Shown: in pieces, positions 32,380 to 43,202 of the stretch
Layout of the letters: each line of letters opens with the position of its first letter
How positions within the stretch are numbered: the first letter of the stretch is position 1
Assembly: GCA_024509875.1 (NCBI GenBank)
Contig: JAMPIV010004453.1
Span: 1-64,000 of the forward strand
Reading direction: 5' to 3'
DNA length: 64,000 nt
Origin: Oreohelix idahoensis
Lineage: Eukaryota; Mollusca; Gastropoda; Stylommatophora; Oreohelicidae
Position numbers and translations under genes: made by a program
The notes under the pieces: model-generated
Seen by the model: the letters and a program-made list of their open reading frames with translations, nothing else
Databases searched by the model: none
What the model was told of the DNA's origin: nothing

Positions 32380-32400
32380 TTAAAATTTTTTTTTTCTCAC
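32338..32400 (-). promoter_or_regulatory. Polypurine tract region of gypsy-1
   Basis: Immediately next to the 3' LTR the minus strand reads a run of 37 G (32343-32379 as C on plus), then AGATG, then the LTR start TGTGAACGG. Position and purine content fit the plus-strand primer site of an LTR retrotransposon. The very long G run is probably an expanded tract. Confidence 0.6.
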
Positions 32401-34194
32401 AGATAAAATTTCCCGAGAAATCTCCACTCACTCTCTTCCTTCCCTCCTCTACCATCAACTCCGTCCCTCTCTTCACCAACACCTGTCCCAATGAGTCAAA
32501 CACCAACTGATCTTAATGCGACCCGCCATTATCCACGTCCAATCAACCTCACACATCTCCTGTTCTACAATTTCCATTTCATATTATACATTTTCCATTA
32601 TGGAACGGTTTTCATATTATACATATTACTGAATACAACTCTTTTCATGATACTACTTGCACATAATGCAATTCATTTCATATTACACCTTGTACAACTC
32701 ATTTCATAATATACCTTGGACATAATACAACTCTTTTCCTAATACACCTTCTCGTTTGCTCCTTTACTACTCTTACTATACCTTTCTAACATCATTAGCC
32801 ATTTTCTAACCCTTTATATCTACTCCCAAGTTTATTATCCCGCCTACGCGAATTATCTTGAAATTCTGCCTATCTCATTAATTGTTCTTCTTAGTTGCAT
32901 ATCTTTCCTACGTTGTCTACCTTTCATTTCCATCTTCCCTTGTGGTTAAAAGAAACCCATAACCATATACAAATGTGTACTGTTTCCTCTACATAATTAC
33001 TCATCTCCTCTATTCTCATTTCCTTAGCTTTTCTTTTTTATTTGTCTCCCTATAACTCTCTATTTCTTATAACTTGGAGAAGCCTCGCTTCCCACAAATT
33101 CTTCACAAGACTCTGGCAACTGCCAAAAAAAATGTTCCGCATCTTCCTCAACTCCGTTATCAGCTCCCTCTAGACTATCACTTCTAATCATCCAATTTTC
33201 TCTATATCTTCGCCATTTCTCTATGGCCCTCATCTACCACCATATTCTCTGTAGTTTCTGCAATACTCATTTAGTTGTCTCGTAATTCTTTTTCGTCTCC
33301 TCTTTGTGACTTCTCAATTCCTCCCATCTACGTCTCTCTCTCTTAATCTATGACTTCCCTGCCTCTTTCCTCTTCTCTTCCACTACTGCAGTAGTCCATC
33401 GTTCGGACCTACTCAGCTCCTTTTATGTTCAGTGTAGAACGATTGCATCTAGGTTCCACACAACTAGACTCCCGCTGCAATTTTTCTTTATCTCCTCTAC
33501 CTTTCGTTCCCTCCCTGGAACTTTGCTGTAAAATTTTTCCATTATAACTGTTTTCTGTAATATTTCTCCCTATCATTGCAGTCTTCTTCAACGGTTTCTC
33601 AATACCCCCATTTTCATTTATCTCCATACTCTCCACATCTCCACATCTCCGCCGTCCTCCTCTACAGCTTCACCATCTCAGTCTCCATTTTACTCCATAA
33701 TACTTCATATCTCTCCATCTTTCTGCCGTCCTGCTCCGCGGCTTCCCAAAATCTCATTTTCCCTTATTTCTCCATATCTCTCACAGAAAACCTCATAAAA
33801 CCGCCGTCCTCCTCAACGGTTTCTCAAAATGTCTATTATTCCTTCCGTCTTCCTCTACGACTGCTAAAAAAATATGTAACTCCATATTTCTCCCATTTCA
33901 CCATAATACTCCACGTTTCTGCCGTGTTCTGCTCTACGGCTTCTCCAACCTCTATCTCCACTGTTCCTGCCGTCGTCACCACGGCTTACCAATTATAGTC
34001 TGCCATTCTCCTATGACCTCTACTTCTTACCTCTCCTTTACTCGTCTCCTCTACTGCAGTACCCTATTGGTCAGGTGTACTCAGTTCGGTACAGACCAAT
34101 TATACTTAGCCTTCTCAAGGCTCAGCTACCATCGCCATCTTGTCTACACCACTTAATATGCTATGTTTTCTTCCATAGCCTCCTACTCATTCCC
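32401..34194 (-). other. Gypsy-1 3' non-coding region, purine-rich on the minus strand
   Basis: Between the extra ORF and the polypurine tract lie 1.8 kb with strong pyrimidine bias on the plus strand. It holds AT-rich irregular repeats (CATATTATACATTT, CATTTCATATTACACCTTGT near 32580-32740). Further right is a series of GCCGT...ACGGC hairpin motifs near 33651, 33725-33742, 33803-33820, 33921-33940 and 33969-33985. No conserved coding frame. Confidence 0.55.
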
Positions 34195-35688
34195 CTATTT
34201 GCTCATAAGCTCCATCAACTTCAACACCATTGTCTCTTTACTTTTAAGCGCCTCTATTGTCTCCTTACTTTTAAGCGCCTCTAACGCTATCAGTTTATTC
34301 ATATCTTGAATCTCCTCTACTCGTCTAACCTTGTCAACTCTTTCCTTCCTCTCTACCTCTGTATCTCGTATATCTCCCGAGTTTCTCTCAAGTTCTGTAC
34401 TCTTTACTTTGTCGGTACTTTGACCTCTACTGATACTCCTAGTATCTCTCCTACTACTGCTCCTATTTCTCTCCTTCTTTCTAACCTCTCGGCTCTTGGA
34501 TCGGTATTCTCTTCGACCCGTATCTCTTCTCTCTGCGTCCTTTATAGCCTCCCGGCTCTTGGATCGGTAACCCCGTCGATCCGTATTTCTCCTAATTCTC
34601 TCTTCCTCTCTGCTTCTATTTCTTAGCCTACCTCGGCTCTTGGATCGGAAATCCATTCGATCCGTATCCCTCCTTCTTTCTCTACTATTATCTCTCCGAT
34701 TCTCTTCGCTCTCTCTAGCTTTGAATCGGTATTCTCCTCGACTCGTATCTCTCGTATTACTAGCCTCTCGGCTCTTGGATCGGTATTCTCTTCGACCCGT
34801 ATCCCTCCTTGACTCCCTAGTATCTCTACTCTTAGATCGGTATTCTCGTCGATCTGTACTTCTTCTACGTTCTTGTTTGTTAATTTCCTCCTGCTTCGCC
34901 TTCTCAGTGGCTTTCTTTATATCATCACCTGCCTCAGGTGCTGTGACATCTTCCTTTTTCTCTGATGTCTGTCTATTCATTTCCTGTTTGCTTTCTAACT
35001 CTTCTAACCTCCTCTCTAAATCTGCACAAAGTGCAGTTAACTGTTCTATTTTTGTTCTGTCATTATTTATTTCTTCCTCTTTGTTCTTCGTCCACCTTTC
35101 ATGGTCTACACTGTTTATTTCCCATTTACTCTTTGCTTTGGTCTTTCTATCTTGTTCCTCTTGCACTTCTCTGTGGCTACATTTCTCATTTTTCAATTCT
35201 TCAAATTTCCTGTCCACATATTGAACAATTGCCTTTATGTCCTTCATCTCCGCTACACTACTATTTCTTACTTTATTCTTCCTCTTTAGTCCGACCTCTT
35301 CTACATGTCTCAACTTTGCTAGACGCCTTCTGTAATCCTCTGAATTGTCTGATGACGACGACCGCTGTCTCTTCATCCCTCTTATATTCTCTTCCTCCAT
35401 CTCTTCCTGCGTATCTGAATCTTTAGCTGATGTGTCCTCTATGTTCTGAGTTTGACTTGTACCACTTTGTTGTTTAGTCTCTATATGCTGCTCCATTAGC
35501 TGCTGCTCCTGTGCTCTGTTTCTTTGTTCTGCAGCTCTCGTATGTTTGTACGGTGCATCTATTTCTGTTTCAACATTATTCCATTGTTTCCTTATTCCTG
35601 TCGTATCTTCTAGAATCTCATTGTACTGTTTACTCTCTGTATCCTGCCATACTTGTATCCTGTCTTCCTCTGGCCTACATGTGCCCAT
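34195..35688 (-). CDS. Gypsy-1 extra ORF: coiled coil plus SR/RS-repeat protein
   Basis: A 497-residue ORF lies directly downstream of integrase in the gypsy-1 transcript sense. Residues about 60-260 are rich in Glu, Lys and Arg with heptad-like segments (LTALCADLERRLEELESKQE), suggesting a coiled coil; GMKRQRSSSSDNSEDYRRRL is a possible nuclear signal with a Ser cluster. Residues about 280-430 contain six or more imperfect repeats of DTGRREYRSKSRE, separated by short linkers, resembling RS domains of splicing factors. The C-terminus ends in two copies of LKSKETIEA. I do not recognise a family. Standard gypsy elements lack such a protein; it occupies the place where envelope genes occur in some elements, but no signal peptide or membrane span is seen. 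Intactness over 497 codons contrasts with the damaged pol. An RNA-binding or nuclear-targeting role is only inference from composition. Confidence 0.6.
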   Translation of the reverse strand: MGTCRPEEDRIQVWQDTESKQYNEILEDTTGIRKQWNNVETEIDAPYKHTRAAEQRNRAQEQQLMEQHIETKQQSGTSQTQNIEDTSAKDSDTQEEMEEENIRGMKRQRSSSSDNSEDYRRRLAKLRHVEEVGLKRKNKVRNSSVAEMKDIKAIVQYVDRKFEELKNEKCSHREVQEEQDRKTKAKSKWEINSVDHERWTKNKEEEINNDRTKIEQLTALCADLERRLEELESKQEMNRQTSEKKEDVTAPEAGDDIKKATEKAKQEEINKQERRRSTDRREYRSKSRDTRESRRDTGRREYRSKSREASNTRDTSRGEYRFKARESEENRRDNSRERRRDTDRMDFRSKSRGRLRNRSREEERIRRNTDRRGYRSKSREAIKDAERRDTGRREYRSKSREVRKKERNRSSSRRDTRSISRGQSTDKVKSTELERNSGDIRDTEVERKERVDKVRRVEEIQDMNKLIALEALKSKETIEALKSKETMVLKLMELMSK

Positions 35689-35791
35689 CTCCTCTTGTTC
35701 GCTGTATAAGATTTGGGGGGTTGGGTTAACCGATCAGATGTTGTTTCCGGTTCTGCATGGGTTTGTGCTCTAGTAACAATCTGTTCCCGCG

Positions 35792-37430
35792 CTATTGTTG
35801 GTCTACCGCCGTTACTACCGCCGTTATGATCTCACTGGGAATAATATCTATCTCCTCGTCGCTCTTGGTCATTTGGACTACCCAGTTGTCTCCTCTCGTA
35901 GTTACACCCCAGTCACTGTCCTTCGGTTTTATCCCTTTACCTATTCCTGATCTTTTCTGTGTATTATTGTTTGTAGCCTGTTTTTGTAAACTCTGTGGTG
36001 TGTTGTTGGGCGTGTGTATTTTTTCTCCCTCCTTCTCTCCTGGTATTTTTACAAAATGAGCTGTCCTCTTTGTAGGATCTCTCTGGGGAAGAACGATTGG
36101 GTCATTTTCCTGTTTCCGGAGATGTTGTACATGTACCCTTTTAATTTGCCTTCCTTTTCCAATCTGGTATGTGGTCTGTGAAAGCCTCTCTAAGACTTTC
36201 CATCCGGTGTCCCATTTGTCTTTGAATTTGCCTGTTCTTATTTGCACTTTGTAGCACACTATATCTCCTGGATTGAACACTTGTAGTGTTGCGTTTTTAT
36301 TTGCATTATTCCGCCTCTTCTCTGCTGCTATTTCCGTGTTTCTGGCTGCCATTTTGTGTGCTATATGCTTATGCATCATTAAATTCTCCATATGATGTTC
36401 AACGTAGTCTTTCCTTCTAGGTGTCAACAACGTGTCCATTGGTAGTACGGGTTCTCTGCCATATAGCATGTGGAAAGGCGCTAATCTGGTGGAGTCGTTC
36501 GTGTTAGACCGGATTGCTTGTAGGGCATGTGGAAGATGCACATCCCAATCACCACCTCTGTCATGTATATACTTCGCTATTATATTATGTATTGTAGCAT
36601 GGAGGCGTTCGTTTTTCCCGTTACTCTGAGGATGATATGGAGAGGTTTTGATATGTTGTATATTCATCTCCCTGAGGAAACTTTGAAACTCATTCCCTGT
36701 AAACTGTGTCCCGTTGTCCGTGACAATAGTGTACGGGCAACCATGTCGAGGTATAAAGTATGTCATCATTATATTCACCACGGTTTTTCCTTTCGCTTCC
36801 CTCACTGCATAACATTCTGGCCAGTTGGACAACATGTCTACAATATGGATAATGTATTCGCATCCCGACTGGGTCCTGGGATATGGTCCTGAGATGTCAA
36901 TACTGTCTTTCTCCATGGTGTATTTGGGAATATCCATCCTTGTATAGGACATTTGATTTCGGCCATATTTCTTGTCTTGCATGTCAAACATCGTTGCACA
37001 TGTTGTATAACATCTTTGCATAAAGTCGGCCAATAATACCGTGCTCTTATTGCTTTCAGCGTTTTATCCCTTCCAAAATGGCCGTTATTATCATGTAACT
37101 CCTCCAACACCCTCTTAACCAGGTGGCTAGGAATGTATTTTTTTGGAACGCCATCCCCTTTTGGATCTACGAACTCCACTATTTTATCTTGTTCGTTAAT
37201 GATACAATGTTTTGCTTCCCCAGTTCCTTGTTCAATTTTCTTTCTAAGATTGATCAATGCGGCATCCTTTGCTTGTTCTGTGAGAAGGTCAAACCCTTCG
37301 ATGATATCCATTTGTTCTATTCCCTCTTCTTCCAGTTCTGTATCTATCTGTTGTTGGATGTGATTCGAATTTATGACATTTATTTGTCTGAAGTGTTCGT
37401 TAATCTCTGGTGTTACATCTTGTTCTGATT
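35792..37430 (-). pseudogene. Gypsy-1 integrase
   Basis: The zinc-binding HHCC region lies near 37010-37130 (HLVKRVLEELHDNNGHFGRD, then CLTCKTRN). The catalytic core follows with Asp 1 in IDISGPYPRTQ, Asp 2 in IVTDNGTQFTG and Glu in HPQSNGKNERLHATI, the DDE triad of retroviral-type integrases. The C-terminal part has FNPGDIVCYKVQ and GWKVLERLSQTTYQI, a GPY/F-like module. The HHCC part (ORF 36838-37569) and the core (ORF 35792-37033) are in different frames, with the slip near 36950. The core frame continues to a stop at 35792, giving about 410 residues. It inserts retroelement cDNA into host DNA; this copy is broken. Confidence 0.85.
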
Positions 37431-37803
37431 TTTCTGGACCATCGTTGTATGGTATACGGGATAAAAGGTCTGCACAAGAGTTATCTTTTCCTTTTATATA
37501 TTCAATGGTCACGTCGTAGTTCTGTAAATTTAACGCCAAAGTTTGTAACTTTTGGGGTTGTTCCGACACTTTGGTGAGCCATGTGCGCAGTGGTTAATGG
37601 TATGTCCTGACTATAAAGGAAGTTCCTCTCAGATAATAGTCTAATTTTTGTATGGCATAATATATTGCGAATGCTTCTCTCTCAATAGCAGCCCATTTCA
37701 TCTGAGATTTGTTGAACTTATGGGAGAGAAATACAATAGGTTTCTCGTTCCCAACGTTAGGCATCATCTGTGGTTCTCCATCTTCTGCGGTTGAACCAAA
37801 CAC
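37431..37803 (-). pseudogene. Gypsy-1 RNase H
   Basis: Continues from RT after a frameshift near 37790. Motifs: IVFLSHKFNKSQMKWAAIER, EAFAIYYAIQKLDYYLRGTS, then a damaged 'TDHKPL' seen as RTYH-stop-PL, where the catalytic Asp has become Tyr and Lys has become TAA at about 37594. After that it reads QTLALNLQNYDVTIEYIKGK and CADLLSRI, the usual end of gypsy RNase H. The domain removes the RNA strand during reverse transcription; this copy cannot do so. Confidence 0.85.
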
Positions 37804-39020
37804 GCTCCCAACGCTGTACCAGAAGCGTCTGTGTATAAGATGAATGTCTTATCCGGGTCTGGGTGTGCCAAAAACGGGAGTTCTGTTAAGGCTTCTTTGA
37901 GATATTCAAAAGCCCTCTGGCATTCCTCTGTCCACTTGAATCGGGCATATTTCTTCACTAAGTTGATTAGAGGTTCTGCCGCTCGTGTAAAGTTAATCAC
38001 GTGTTTCCTAAAATATCCACACGTTCCCAAGAATCCACGTACTTGTCTGACATTCTCTGGTGGAAGCATCTCCCTAATGGCTTTGACCTTGTCTTTATCC
38101 GGTCTGATTCCATCTTTGTTTATCAAAAAGCCTAGATATTTGGTTTCGCGCTGAAGGAAATTACATTTTGTCAATTTCAATTTGACTTTATGACTCCTCA
38201 GTCTGTCGAAGACTTTCTCCACGTGTTGTGAATGATTCTGAACTGACCCTGACGTGTGTACAAGAATGTCGTCTATATATGCCATGGCAAAATTCTGCAT
38301 CCCACTAAGGACTTCGTCCATTAGCGCCATATAAGTGGCGGGACTACTTTTGAGCCCAAATGGCATCACATTCCAAGCGAACGTTCCCACATGCGTACAG
38401 AACGTGCTTTTCTTCTTAGCTTCTTCCGTCAATGGTATACACCAGAAACCAGATCTGGCGTCCAGGGTAGTGAACCATTCTGACTTGCCCAATAGCGCTA
38501 GAATGTCGTCTATTCTAGGGATGGGGTGTGTTACGGTCTTAGTGATGCTATTCAACGCTCTGTAGTCGCAGCAAAATCTGTGACCATCGTCCATCTTTGT
38601 AACTATCACTATTGGGGACGCCCATTCTGACCGCGATCTCTGAATGACCCCAGCGTCTAACATCTCCTGTATTGCCTTCTCCACCATTTGTCTAGTTTTC
38701 AGCGGAGTTCTGTATGGTTTCTTGTTTACAACTTTTCCTGGCTCTGTCTCGATGTCCATTTGTATCGTCTGCGTCCTTCCTAACTCCATGTCGGTGAGAG
38801 CAAACATGTCATGATTATGCAATATAAAATTCCGAAGAATTTTGTCATGTTGGGGATGTACTTTGATCTGCTTCTGTATTTCTCTTATTCTGTCCTGGAA
38901 TTTTTTTCGACTGTTGTCTCTGTCCTGTGAATACTGATCTGGTGTCCATGATTTTCTTTCTCCTGTTTGTTTTTCCCGGTATGGTGCATCTGCACTGTTT
39001 CCGTATACTGCGCTTACCAC
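37764..39020 (-). pseudogene. Gypsy-1 reverse transcriptase
   Basis: A 418-codon open stretch. Motifs in order: KPYRTPLKTRQMVEKAIQEM, WASPIVIVTKMDDGHRFCCD, LDARSGFWCIPLTEEAKKKS, VMPFGLKSSPATYMALMDEV, MAYIDDILVHT (catalytic YIDD), KCNFLQRETKYLGF and RQVRGFLGTCGYFRKHV, then the tether with FKWTEECQRAFEYLKEAL. This is a complete Ty3/gypsy RT fingers-palm-thumb. It follows protease in the normal gypsy order (protease-RT-RNase H-integrase), unlike gypsy-2. The RT itself looks intact, but it is out of frame with RNase H. Confidence 0.9.
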
Positions 39021-39041
39021 GTGGTTTCTCGTTGGTATTCC

Positions 39042-40006
39042 TCATTGTTGGCTTTTTATGTTCCTAACTGTTTGTGGTTTTGGATTTTGTCTCTGATGCG
39101 GATCGTTATTTTTCCTCGTTTCTTGTATTTGTTGCTTTTCTTGGTGTTCAGTATCTCCTTCCTGCCCTTCCATCAGTTGTACCCTTCCTAATACAAATCC
39201 TCTTGGTATTCTAACTGTTCTTCCCGTGGTGTTTATTATCATCGTTGGAAATTGTTGTCTTTTCCCAATTTGTACTATTCCTTCTACCATTTCTAATCCG
39301 GGTTCTTCTAGTATATCTCCATCTTCCCAGTCGAGTGTTAGGACTGTTTGTCCTTGGTTGAAATATGGGGACCTTTTCAACTTGCCTTGAAGAATACCGA
39401 CTTCATTTGGTCGCAGCGTAACAGTTGTTCTGTTTCGGATTATGGACGCTATGTATATGTCGTCCTGTAATCTGATGTATTCGCCATTTATCTTCAATTG
39501 GTGAGTATCAAAATGTAACTGAGCCCTATGTTTTAGCAGAAAATCACGTCCTAGTATGATATTTCTCGTCATACCCTTCGTAATGGTGAACGTGTGTTCC
39601 ATTATCATATTTCCAATTCTCATTTGTACCATAGCTGTTCCCATCACTTTCAGGTTTTCTCCTGACACCGTGGTTAGTGTATTTTGTGACTTTCTGTATT
39701 GAGCTATGCCTCGTATCTGTTTATAAAGTCCAAACCTGATAAGGCTTACAGTAGCTCCTGAGTCTACCAATGCTCTATATCTCCTTCCGTGTATTTCGAC
39801 AATACATGAACAAGGGTCTGGTTTATGCGCCAGCACGATTGCTGTTGCTACTTGTCTACTTTTAAGACTACTGTGTTTTCTTTCTTGTTTTTCAATTTCA
39901 TTTATTTCTCTCTCCTTGAGTTTTCCCCCTTTCCACCAATGACCATGTGATTGTCTACCACTGGATGTATTTTCATGTATATCTGTGTTCATCCGCAGTT
40001 GTTTTC
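39042..40006 (-). CDS. Gypsy-1 aspartic protease region
   Basis: Encodes RRYRALVDSGATVSLIRFGL (catalytic DSGA) and later NIILGRDFLLKHRAQLHFD, the closing ILG motif of retropepsins. The C-terminal extension leads towards RT. The N-terminal part before about 40000 is fused to gag; the LINE at 40007-40635 separates it from the zinc-knuckle segment. Taking out the LINE and one copy of TGTTTTC restores an open frame. Protease would cut the polyprotein. The frame is open over about 320 codons. Confidence 0.85.
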
Positions 40007-40635
40007 TTCTTCTTCTTCTTCGTTCGCCTTCAGACTTCCACATTTATGACTCTAATAAAGGCAGCAGTCAACTCAAGGTTCCCGACATCTCCAAACAGTT
40101 TTTCGTTGACAGAAGTGGGTTGTTGCCATATGCTACCCCGTTCATTACTGTAGGTTGAGCAGTACTGCAGCAGGTGTTCGACTGTCATCGGGCTGGTACC
40201 GCAGGTGCAGAGATCTGTTGCACCAATTTTGTATTTGTGGTACAGATGGTATCTCAATCTGTTGTGTCCAGCGCGTAGTCGAAAAATGATGACCTGTTCT
40301 TTTCTGGATAGTTGATGATATGCGTCATTTTTCAAATGTCCCGGGTGCTCTCTTTCCCATTTGGACTTGAATGTAGCCTTTATAGTGGTCTTTGCCGTTG
40401 CGTAAGTTGTCTCTATATCATTTTGCTGTAAGGCACCTCCTTCTTTAGCAAGTCTATCTGCCTCTTCATTTCCTGGTATGTTGCAATGGGCTGGTATCCA
40501 CTGGATAGTGCACTTCTTGAAGCATTCGGCCAGTCTTTCAAGGGAGATTATCAGATCTTTCAATCCTTTAGTTTGGTGGCTCTTCAGCGCTGATATTATT
40601 GAGAGGGCATCTGAAAAGATTACTATCTGTTTTTC
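40007..40635 (-). mobile_element. 5'-truncated LINE between gypsy-1 gag and protease
   Basis: TGTTTTC flanks it at 40000-40006 and 40636-40642, a 7-bp target duplication. On the minus strand it starts inside an RNase H domain and ends GAAGGCGAACGAAGAAGAAG, a (GAA)n tail. The same tail form is seen on the repeat at 8526-8826. Confidence 0.85.
40030..40620 (-). pseudogene. LINE RNase H and C-terminal CCHC-like region
   Basis: Begins IVIFSDALSIISALKSHQTK (RNase H Asp), then IQWIPAHCNIPGNEEADRLA (last RNase H motif with its Asp). Next come VIIFRLRAGHNRLRYHLYHK, CTCGTSPMTVEHLLQYC and finally LELTAAFIRVINVEV before a stop. This set is the normal end of ORF2 in RNase H-bearing animal LINEs. It is open throughout but lacks RT, so it cannot move alone. 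Confidence 0.85.
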
Positions 40636-40642
40636 TGTTTTC

Positions 40643-41209
40643 CACTACCATCGATATACTGTTTGTTTCTTCCCTCGTCGTTATTTCTCCAACTCCCGTA
40701 TCGTACCTGTCTGTGTTGATGAGACCTTCTACTACTACCCTTTCTCACGTCGGTCTCTCTCAGTGAGTGGGTTTTGTGTTTCCTGAGTGTAAGTATATGT
40801 GTGTCGGACTCTGTCACGAATATTTGTGACGTCCGGGTTGTGTCTGTAATTATATTGAGTATTGTTGTGAACAGTTAATTGAGCACAGTTACCGGACAAG
40901 GCTTCTGTGTGTCTAGTGCGTGTCGGATTACCGGTCTCAGCTCTTCGTACTGAGTGCTGCGGCTGCAGTGGCCTGTAATTACACTCAAATTGTTTATGTC
41001 CTAGTCTATTGCAAGTATAACACACGACTGGCTTGCGGTCTACCTGTCTTGATCTATAAGACATTTCTGTTCGTCTCCCTCGTCTTGATATTCTTCTTTG
41101 TTGACAATGTCCTATCTCCATAGGTTCTTCCTGTGTTTCTTCGCATGGAACTATTCTACCAAGTCTGAGGTCCAATCTTCTTCTGAGGTTCTCTTCGGCT
41201 GCAGTGTCA
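40643..41209 (-). pseudogene. Gypsy-1 gag, nucleocapsid part
   Basis: Minus strand encodes AEENLRRRLDLRLGRIVPCE, EEPMEIGHCQQRR, basic RRGRRTEMSYRSRQ and the zinc knuckle CYTCNRLGHKQFEC (CX2CX4HX4C). The knuckle binds genomic RNA. The frame ends at about 40735 and is continued in another frame (RKHKTHSLRE onwards) towards protease, so there is either a programmed frameshift or a decay slip. The upstream half lies beyond the solo LTR at 43203. Confidence 0.85.
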
Positions 41210-43202
41210 CGTAGGTCTTTATATCATTAAATTGCCTACATCTTCTTCCTATTCTCTCACCCGCATCCTTTATTTTATTATCTTTCCTTACTTGTTTTTT
41301 TCCTGTATTTTTCGCAACACTCGGTTGCGAAAAATATTTTCTCAGTATTCTCAAACTTTACCTTGCATTTTTTTCTCATACTGGGATAGTGATTCTATTA
41401 CATAGATGTCAGTAGACGAAAGGTGTGATTATGTTTCATACCCAGACTAGAGCAGACTTTTGGTCTACCATTTTTCACCTGACACTAGCGTAGGTGTCAA
41501 ACCCGGCATCCTCACAGTGCAGGAACGAGACAGCTGTCTACAGTTTGCAGAAACGCATGAGGGTTTTCGTTAGAAAAACCTGGCGTAGCGTGAAAAATCG
41601 TTCCGCACCGCAGACAGGCTGTCTGGGATTTGAAGCTGACACGCGTACATCTCGGTCAGTAGGTGGCAGTTACGACACGCGTTAAGCTGACGTAAATGTT
41701 GGGAGTAGGGGAGATAAATTCGCTTGGCGAAATAAGTTGGGGCCCTTTGTCTGATTTTAAGATATTGGCCCGAGTTTGAAACTTTATTTTCATTCTCACT
41801 CAGTAACTTCGCATGAAACGGTGGTACCCAACTTGCCAGCGTTCAGTAAAGAGACATATTTGTGTGAAGCATAGACAGTTCCTATCTTTAACCACGTGGG
41901 CTTTTTTTTTGTTTCAAGTAACACTGGTCGGACAGTGCATATGCCATCAGAGAGAGACAGTAATAGCAATCCCACTATCGGTTTCTAAGGACTAGCAATA
42001 TATATTGGGCTTTTGAGCCAGTTCACATTGCTCCACAAATTTAAAATGTACATGCTGCCTGGCGGCGAGAATATTACAAGAATAACATTAACATTCCGAC
42101 AGAGATTGTGACTAGTATTGTGGTGACCAAATATAGTACCTGCCTGAACGAAGACACCGATCTGACATTCCTTAAATCCTAGAATCCAAAGCTAATGACA
42201 TTGTGCTCTGCTAACTTTCGTGCCTGGACAAATTTTATGTGACTTAATCAGACATTCGGAAAAAATTAGACCACCCAAGGAATCGGTTCCCTGAGACAGA
42301 GAGTTCAGTACGTCTTTTGGAACTGGGGGTTTCTTGGTCGCTGACTGCATTTTTCGGGTCTGTGCGAAGGTCCTAGAATTATTATGTTCCCAGAGGCAAC
42401 GAGCAAAGTTGTGAGTATATATGTGAGAGCATGGCCATGGCTGAATGAATGAGAGTACACAGGTCTGAGTGTTATTTTACCGGTGTATTATTGTCACCCA
42501 TTTGCTATCTTAACTGGTTTTTAAATCTGCAGAATTTGTTATAAATGCTAGAGTTTCTTTTTCTTAGGCTAAATCAGATTATCCAACTCTGTTCATACAT
42601 TTACGAGAAAGAAAGAAACCTCTTAGACTCAACCCTATGTATCTATAACTCTTTTGAGCCATCATCTGTTCTCTTAACGGGGCTGTGGGCTAAACCTAGA
42701 GTAAGATTCTAACGGGCTATCATCCTTGTAGCATTTTTCTTGAATTCTATGACTATTTGTATATGTTTTTCCTTGATGTAATCTTTGGTGGTGTGAGAAG
42801 ATTTTTTTTGATGATAATAATAAAAAAATCTCTCTTGAACTAAATCAGTGCGTTGGTCAGCTCGTTCTAATATATACATATATTCACTGTTATAGATTTC
42901 CCACGTCTGTGTGTTTAACTGTCGTCACGTGTATGTGCGTGCCCGTGAGTAGATAGAAATATAGGTAATAGATATATCTGTGTGTAGACTGTCTGACGCT
43001 GTAAAGTTGTCGTAGAAGATAGGTGAGAGGGAGAAGATTCTTTTTTTCCGCTTTCAGAGACAGCCTCTATATCACTAGTCTATCATCTCACTCGTGGAAT
43101 CTATTTCTTCGACTAACTATCACACTGTGACTCTCACTCATTCCAAATCTATTCAGAAGGGACCAAACCCAAGTCTTAAACTCCTATCTAAAATCTACGA
43201 CA
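41210..43202 (+). mobile_element. Solo LTR family A, copy 3, inside gypsy-1 gag
   Basis: TGTCACGTAGGTC at the left and AAATCTACGACA at the right, bounded by TGCAG on both sides (41205-41209 and 43203-43207). Aligns with copies 1 and 2: GTTGCGAAAAATATTTT, CTTGAACTAAATCAGTG, TCAGCTCGTTCTAATAT, CACTCGTGGAATCTATTT, CAGAAGGGACCAAACCC. Removing it joins the gag frame cleanly (...LSQTIALAA to AEENLRRR...). Opposite in orientation to gypsy-1 as numbered here. The true transcriptional sense is unknown. Confidence 0.85.

Noticed and set aside
30722..34194. Envelope gene for gypsy-1
   Set aside because: No signal peptide, membrane span or glycoprotein-like ORF lies between integrase and the 3' LTR; only the SR-repeat ORF is present.
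34306..35773. Plus-strand Ser/Leu-rich ORFs opposite the SR-repeat ORF
   Set aside because: They are antisense shadows of the minus-strand ORF, with composition following from its Arg/Glu/Lys codons.
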